Assembly: GCA_040379385.1 (NCBI GenBank)
Contig: JBEILF010000035.1
Location: 1 to 19,770 of the forward strand
Direction of reading: 5' to 3'
Source: UKL13-2 sp040379385
Lineage (GTDB): Bacteria; Pseudomonadota; Gammaproteobacteria; Burkholderiales; Usitatibacteraceae
DNA length: 19,770 bases
Shown one piece after another: positions 14,819 through 19,770 of this stretch. The translations under genes were made by a program, and so were the position numbers. The number at the start of each line of letters is the position of its first letter. Position 1 is the first letter of the stretch. Below the pieces are notes generated by a model. That model did not search any database. It saw only the letters and a program-made list of their open reading frames with translations, and was not told the DNA's origin.

Positions 14819-17521
14819 CTATTCAAGCGTGCGGGCGACTTCCGTTGTCTCAAAGGCTTCGATTTGATCGCCTTGCTTGATGTCATCAAAATTTTTGATC
14901 GACAGGCCACACTCAAATCCACTCTTGACTTCTTTGACGTCGTCCTTGAAACGCTTCAATGAATCGAGTTCGCCAGTGAAAATCACCACGCCATCGCGCA
15001 ACAGGCGAATCGACGAACCACGTTTGATGATGCCGTCTAGAACAAAACATCCCGCGACAGCGCCAACCTTGGAAATCTTGAAGACATTGCGGATTTCGAC
15101 CAAACCCAGCACGATTTCCTTAATCTCTGGCGATAGCAATCCACCGAGTGCCGCCTTGACGTCATCAACTGCCTCATAGATGATGTTGTAGTAGCGGACT
15201 TGTACACCCGAAGTTTCGATCAGCTTGCGTGCGCTGGCATCGGCGCGCACATTGAAGCCAATGATCACGGCTTTTGAAGCAAGTGCCAAATTGACATCTG
15301 ACTCCGTGATCGCACCAACGCCGGCGTGAACGACGTTGACCTTGACTTCATCAGTCGTGAGCTTGCCAAGCGCGTGTGACAAGCCTTCATAGGAGCCCTG
15401 CACGTCGGCCTTGATGATCATAGTGAGCGAACGAACCGCACCTTCGCCCATTTGCTCGAACGCATTCTCAAGTTTTGCCGCCTGCTGCTTAGCGAGTTTT
15501 ACATCGCGGTACTTACCCTGACGGAACAGGGCGATTTCACGCGCCTTACGCTCATCGTTTAGCACCATCACGTCGTCGCCAGCCCCTGGCACATCGGTCA
15601 AGCCCTGCACCTCAACCGGGATCGACGGTCCGGCGGATTCGATGCTCTTGCCATCTTCATCAGTCATCGCCCGCACCCGGCCAAATACGCCGCCGGCGAG
15701 CAACATATCGCCCTTTTTCAGCGTACCCGACATCACCAGTACGGTCGCCACCGGGCCACGCCCTTTGTCGAGGCGCGCTTCGATCACCACCCCCTTAGCC
15801 GGTGAATCGGTGACGGCTTTCAGTTCCGCCACCTCGGCCACCAACAGAATCGCTTCGAGCAGTGCATCGATACCAGCGCCCGTTCGCGCCGACACCGGTA
15901 CAAACATGACATCGCCACCGTACTCTTCCGGCAATACATCGTTGGCAACGAGCTCCTGTCGCACGCGCTCCAGATTGGCCTCGGGCTTGTCGACTTTGTT
16001 GATGGCCACAATCATCGGTACATTCGCCGCCTTGGCGTGAGCGATGGCCTCTTTGGTTTGCGGCATGACACCGTCGTCCGCCGCAACCACCAAAATCACG
16101 ATATCGGTAATTTGCGACCCGCGTGCTCGCATTGCCGTGAACGCTTCGTGTCCCGGCGTATCCAAGAAGGTGATTACACCGCGCGGGGTTTGCACATGAT
16201 AGGCACCGATATGTTGCGTAATTCCACCCGCTTCTCCTGACGCAACGCGAGCGGTTCGAATCTTGTCCAACAGCGAAGTTTTGCCGTGGTCAACGTGTCC
16301 CATGATGGTCACAACCGGTGGACGGGTGATCATATCTTCCGGCTTGTGTTCGATAGCCTCGACCAGATACGCTTCTGGGTCGTCCGCCTTCGCCGCGCTC
16401 GCAGTGTGTCCCATTTCCTCAACCACCAACATCGCGGTTTCCTGATCTAGCACCTGATTGATCGTCACCATCGAGCCGAGTCGCATCATGGTCTTGATCA
16501 CTTCAGCGGCCTTCACGGCCATCTTTTGTGCTAACTCACCGACCGTAATGGTCTCGGGAACCAACACTTCACGGACCACAGGTTCGGCAGGGGCTTGGAA
16601 ACTGGTTGAATCCGCATCGTCGTGATGCGCTTTGGCACGCCGACCGCGCCATCCCTCACGACCGCCAGAGGTGTCGCCGCGCGTTTTGATTCCACGCCGC
16701 TTACTCGCGTCATCCGCCCACGTGGTCGTCTTGGTCGGTTTCTTGGCGGGTTTCTTGTCGGTTTTGACTTGGCCGTCGGCGTCCTTAATAACAGGACGAT
16801 GCAGCGTACCTTCGGTGGGTGGCGGGGTTTTCTTCAAAACCACACGCTCGCCAACTCGCGGCCGATTAGGGTCAACGGAAATTGTCGCGTTTGCCGCAGG
16901 TACAGCGGCGGCTGGGGAAGTGGGCGGGGTTAAGGTCGCGGCAGCGGTAGCACTGTCGCCGAGCGCAGCAGCGTTGGTGGCGGTGCTGGCAACTGCGGCG
17001 TCGGCTTGTGACGGCGACGCATCAGGCGCATGTTGTTGATCCGCGCCCTCGCCAGCCTTCTTTGTACGGCGTTTTGGTGCCTGAATCTTCGCCTTTTCTT
17101 CAGCTTGTTTGGCGAGCAACGCCGCCATGCGCTCTTCCTCGACTCTACGCTTGGCCAATTCTTCGTCGTTGATGATCGGCTGCAGCGGTTCGGCGGCAAC
17201 TTCTACCGGCGTCTCGGCAACGGCGTCTACTTTGACAAAGGTACGCTTCTTGCGGACTTCCACCTGAATGGTGCGAGCTTTACCGGTGGCATCGGACTTC
17301 TTGATCTCAGAGGTCTGCTTACGCATCAGCGTAATCTTTTTCTTTTCGTCCTTATGGCCGTGTGACTCTTGCAAAAATGCAAGCAGACGCGCCTTGTCCT
17401 CCTCTGCCAGCGGCTCATCCGGGGCGGACTTAGCAACTCCTGCGGATTTGAGTTGCTCAATGAGCAACTCAGGAGTCAGCTTAAGCTCTTTAGCAAATTG
17501 TTCAACGGTCATTTGTGCCAT
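14819..17521 (-). CDS. infB: Translation initiation factor IF-2
   Basis: A 900-residue GTPase that brings fMet-tRNA to the 30S subunit and promotes subunit joining. Residues 1-50 form an IF2 N-terminal domain (MTVEQFAKELKLTPELLIEQL). Residues about 100-310 are a charged, Ala/Pro-rich linker of low complexity. A second IF2-N segment lies around 318-370 (ITVGELAQKMAVKAAEVIK). The GTPase core shows G1 GHVDHGKT 408-415, G2 T435 in GGITQHIGA, G3 DTPGH 454-458, G4 NKVDK 508-512 and G5 SARTG near 544. Domains II-IV complete the C-terminus. The start is ATG 17521, with AAGGT upstream. It lies 54 bases after nusA and before rbfA. The length is typical for betaproteobacteria. Confidence 0.98.
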   Translation of the reverse strand: MAQMTVEQFAKELKLTPELLIEQLKSAGVAKSAPDEPLAEEDKARLLAFLQESHGHKDEKKKITLMRKQTSEIKKSDATGKARTIQVEVRKKRTFVKVDAVAETPVEVAAEPLQPIINDEELAKRRVEEERMAALLAKQAEEKAKIQAPKRRTKKAGEGADQQHAPDASPSQADAAVASTATNAAALGDSATAAATLTPPTSPAAAVPAANATISVDPNRPRVGERVVLKKTPPPTEGTLHRPVIKDADGQVKTDKKPAKKPTKTTTWADDASKRRGIKTRGDTSGGREGWRGRRAKAHHDDADSTSFQAPAEPVVREVLVPETITVGELAQKMAVKAAEVIKTMMRLGSMVTINQVLDQETAMLVVEEMGHTASAAKADDPEAYLVEAIEHKPEDMITRPPVVTIMGHVDHGKTSLLDKIRTARVASGEAGGITQHIGAYHVQTPRGVITFLDTPGHEAFTAMRARGSQITDIVILVVAADDGVMPQTKEAIAHAKAANVPMIVAINKVDKPEANLERVRQELVANDVLPEEYGGDVMFVPVSARTGAGIDALLEAILLVAEVAELKAVTDSPAKGVVIEARLDKGRGPVATVLVMSGTLKKGDMLLAGGVFGRVRAMTDEDGKSIESAGPSIPVEVQGLTDVPGAGDDVMVLNDERKAREIALFRQGKYRDVKLAKQQAAKLENAFEQMGEGAVRSLTMIIKADVQGSYEGLSHALGKLTTDEVKVNVVHAGVGAITESDVNLALASKAVIIGFNVRADASARKLIETSGVQVRYYNIIYEAVDDVKAALGGLLSPEIKEIVLGLVEIRNVFKISKVGAVAGCFVLDGIIKRGSSIRLLRDGVVIFTGELDSLKRFKDDVKEVKSGFECGLSIKNFDDIKQGDQIEAFETTEVARTLE

Positions 17522-17575
17522 GCGTTACCTTGTTTCTACGTGCTTGCGTTACGATTTCGAAATATCCAGCGGAGA

Positions 17576-19075
17576 TCAAGCAGATTCAGTGGCGAACCAC
17601 GGCGCTCGCGCCGTCATGATGAGTTGTTTGGCCCGCTCTGCCTCCATGCCGGTCATTTCCGTCAGTTCGTCGATGGCTAAATCCGCGAGGTCAGCCATCG
17701 TCTGGACACCCTTTGATGCAAGCAGATGCGCAGTTTCCGCATCCATGCCTTCCATGGCAAGCAAATCATCCGATCCTGTCTCCATAGACTCTTCGGATTT
17801 GATTGCCGCCGTGACCAACGCATCACGCGCGCGGCGGCGCAGTTCATTGACGGTGTCTTCGTCGAAAGCTTCGATTTCGAGCATTTCGCTCAATGGTACA
17901 TAGGCGACTTCTTCCAGATTACTGAACCCTTCAGCAATCAATATGTTTGCAACTTCCTCATCGACGTCAAGTTTTTCGATGAACAATTGTTGGATCGACT
18001 GCTGTTCAGTCGAGCGACGCTCGTTCGCCGTTTCTTCGGTCATGATGTTGAGTTGCCAGCCGGTCAATTCGGAGGCAAGGCGCACGTTTTGTCCGCCACG
18101 GCCAATCGCTTGTGCAAGTTGTTCTTCATCAACCACCACATCCATCGCGTGTCGCTCTTCGTCAACAATGATCGACGACACTTCGGCAGGAGCAAGTGCA
18201 TTGATCACGAACTGCGCGGGGTCAGCCGACCACAAAATGATATCGACCCGCTCACCCGCCAATTCGCCGGTGACTGCCTGCACACGTGAACCGCGCATAC
18301 CAACACAGGTGCCGATTGGATCCACCCGCGGATCATTCGACTTCACGGCGATTTTTGCGCGCATACCTGGATCGCGCGCTGCGCCTTTGATTTCTAGCAA
18401 TCCTTCCTCGATCTCGGGCACTTCAAGCTCGAACAGCAGCTTAATGAATTCCGGCGAGATGCGGGAGAGCACTAATTGCGGCCCGCGCAAATTGCGGTCG
18501 ATCTTGAGGAGAAAAGCCCGCACACGGTCGCCAACACGCAAATTCTCTTTGGGGATCAGCTCAGATTTTGGCAGCAAAGCTTCGATACGGCCGGATTCAA
18601 TAATCACGTTGCCGCGCTCCATCCGCTTAATAGTGCCGGTTACCAGTTGCTCGTCTCGCGCCAAGAAATCCTGCAGGATCTGTTCGCGTTCGGCATCACG
18701 GATTTTTTGCAGGATTACTTGTTTCGCCGTTTGTGCGCCGATACGACCAAAATCAACCGCTTCCAGCGGCTCTTCGATTACGTCGCCAAGTTGTAGGTTT
18801 TCACCGCGCTCAGGGGCGTCTGTAATGGCGATTTGCCGCGCTGGTTCCTCGTGTTCTTCGTCGGGCACCACGGTCCAGCGGCGAAACGCCTCGTACTCGC
18901 CGGTGAGCCGATCAATTTGAACCCGCACATCGGCTTCTTCTTGAAGCACCTTATCGGCAAATTTTCGTTTGGTTGCTGATGCCAACGCCATTTCCAATGC
19001 GATAAAGACGGTCTCTCGTGGGACACTTTTCTCTCTCGCGAGGGCATCGACCAGCAACAAAATTTCTCGACTCAT
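17576..19075 (-). CDS. nusA: Transcription termination/antitermination protein NusA
   Basis: A 499-residue RNA polymerase-binding factor that modulates pausing, intrinsic termination and antitermination. Order of domains: N-terminal polymerase-binding domain about 1-125 (MSREILLLVDALAREKSV), S1 domain about 135-200 (GTIKRMERGNVIIESG), KH1 and KH2 about 205-345 (DPIGTCVGMRGSRVQAV and QAIGRGGQNVRLASELTGW), then two acidic helix-hairpin-helix repeats to the C-terminus, as in the 495-residue Escherichia coli protein that interacts with alpha CTD. The start is ATG 19075, with GGAG about 9 bases upstream. It lies between rimP and infB, the conserved order. Confidence 0.98.
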   Translation of the reverse strand: MSREILLLVDALAREKSVPRETVFIALEMALASATKRKFADKVLQEEADVRVQIDRLTGEYEAFRRWTVVPDEEHEEPARQIAITDAPERGENLQLGDVIEEPLEAVDFGRIGAQTAKQVILQKIRDAEREQILQDFLARDEQLVTGTIKRMERGNVIIESGRIEALLPKSELIPKENLRVGDRVRAFLLKIDRNLRGPQLVLSRISPEFIKLLFELEVPEIEEGLLEIKGAARDPGMRAKIAVKSNDPRVDPIGTCVGMRGSRVQAVTGELAGERVDIILWSADPAQFVINALAPAEVSSIIVDEERHAMDVVVDEEQLAQAIGRGGQNVRLASELTGWQLNIMTEETANERRSTEQQSIQQLFIEKLDVDEEVANILIAEGFSNLEEVAYVPLSEMLEIEAFDEDTVNELRRRARDALVTAAIKSEESMETGSDDLLAMEGMDAETAHLLASKGVQTMADLADLAIDELTEMTGMEAERAKQLIMTARAPWFATESA

Positions 19076-19139
19076 TTTCTTACATCTCCATCGTATCCGC
19101 CAGTCCGCTAGCGGACAGTCGCAGTTGTTTACTTTTTTT

Positions 19140-19664
19140 CTAAATCTGTGGGATCAATCGCGCTTTTTCGATCTGGCCAAGTTTCACACACACGGTCTTT
19201 CCGCCGTCGCTGCCGAGCGACACTGTTTTGCCCATCACTTTCTTGGATTTTCCCGACTTGCCGATTGCCTTCGCCGACTGTTCTCCATCAGAAACCAGAA
19301 ACGTCACGGAATCTTCTTCGACACCGGAGATCACGCCGTCGAAGCGCTTGCGGTTCTCAACCATCGTATTCAACCGCACCCGCACCGGTTGGCCGCGAAA
19401 TCGCGAAAAATCCTTGCACGTCTTCAACACGCGATCAAGCCCCGGCGAAGACACTTCAAGTCGTTCGTAATCTACGTTTTCGACCGTTAACGCATGGGAT
19501 AGCTGATTGCTTACCTTGCTACAGTCCTCGACCGTGACAAACCCTTTGCCTTCCGGCCGATCAATGAACACTCGCAACAATCCGCGCGGGGCCCGCTCGA
19601 TCTCGACCAGCTCCAGCGAGAAGCTCATCAGTGCGTCATCGATGATTTTTTCTAGGTTTGCCAA
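19140..19664 (-). CDS. rimP: Ribosome maturation factor RimP
   Basis: A 174-residue two-domain protein (alpha/beta N-terminal domain and SH3-like C-terminal domain) needed for 30S subunit maturation. Typical blocks are LELVEIERAPRGLLRVFID in the N-terminal domain, then VTVEDCSKVSNQLSHAL and YERLEVSSPGLDRVLKT, followed by FSRFRGQPVRVRL. The start is taken as TTG (19662-19664), because it gives the expected N-terminal helix length, AGAGGA lies 8 bases upstream, and no in-frame ATG or GTG was found upstream. The first in-frame ATG, at residue 13, would cut into the first helix. It is the first gene of the minus-strand run seen here, 64 bases before nusA. The C-terminal end has a slightly Lys-rich loop (KAIGKSGKSKKVMG). 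Confidence 0.95.
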   Translation of the reverse strand: MANLEKIIDDALMSFSLELVEIERAPRGLLRVFIDRPEGKGFVTVEDCSKVSNQLSHALTVENVDYERLEVSSPGLDRVLKTCKDFSRFRGQPVRVRLNTMVENRKRFDGVISGVEEDSVTFLVSDGEQSAKAIGKSGKSKKVMGKTVSLGSDGGKTVCVKLGQIEKARLIPQI

Positions 19665-19720
19665 TTTACGAGTCCTCTGCGCGTGCTCCTTGCGCCAAGG
19701 TTGTACATCGGCGGTGCAAA

Positions 19721-19736
19721 GAAGGCAGTCGCCTTC
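19721..19736 (-). terminator. Hairpin upstream of rimP, possible terminator or leader structure
   Basis: GAAGGC (19721-19726) and GCCTTC (19731-19736) form a 6-base stem with a 4-base loop; on the minus strand it is followed by TTTGC. The T run is short, so termination would be weak. It lies about 57 bases upstream of the rimP start and may end an upstream gene outside the window. Confidence 0.35.
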
Positions 19737-19770
19737 CGGTCAGCCTAGAGCCGCTCGCTCCAACTGAAAC

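Noticed and set aside
17943..18920. Plus-strand open frame of 325 codons, Ser/Arg rich, opposite nusA
   Set aside because: It is antisense to conserved NusA domains, and its composition is that of a codon-biased shadow frame with no domain.
1..19770. CRISPR array, rRNA, prophage or integrase-type island
   Set aside because: No regularly spaced direct repeats, rRNA segments, integrase or phage genes were seen. The only mobile element found is the IS30-family copy.

Overview
The window reads as chromosomal DNA of a betaproteobacterium. The evidence is the minus-strand order rimP-nusA-infB-rbfA-truB-rpsO-pnp followed by tRNA-Pro(TGG) and tRNA-Arg(TCT), the betaproteobacterial look of the S15, NusA and IF2 sequences, and moderate G+C. 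No genus can be named from the sequence alone.

Left part (1-3899): a compact catabolic cluster. A divergent Lrp/AsnC-type regulator is cut by the window edge. Facing away from it are three tightly packed plus-strand genes: a lysine 6-dehydrogenase/saccharopine dehydrogenase-like NAD(P) enzyme, an ALDH7-family aldehyde dehydrogenase, and a DUF1338 protein of the 2-oxoadipate dioxygenase/decarboxylase (HglS) type. The coding junctions are a 4-base ATGA overlap and a 2-base gap. Read together they suggest lysine -> 2-aminoadipate semialdehyde -> 2-aminoadipate -> (transamination, gene not here) -> 2-oxoadipate -> 2-hydroxyglutarate. A near-perfect 12-base inverted repeat in the divergent promoter region is a candidate operator. 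This cluster is the most interesting part of the window.

Middle part (3900-10094): an apparently intact IS30-family element with 26-base terminal inverted repeats and a 3-base target duplication sits between the catabolic genes and a very large exported tricorn-like S41 peptidase (beta-propeller, PDZ, S41 core), which ends at a strong terminator. A 353-base non-coding gap with heptamer repeats and a perfect TATAAT box leads to an exported choloylglycine-hydrolase-family Ntn amidase.

Right part (10095-19770, all minus strand): core information-processing genes. rimP, nusA, infB, rbfA and truB form the translation/transcription-factor operon. rpsO has its own promoter and terminator signals. 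Next comes pnp with its own terminator, then the two tRNAs. This region is conserved and ordinary, apart from non-ATG starts for rimP and rbfA.
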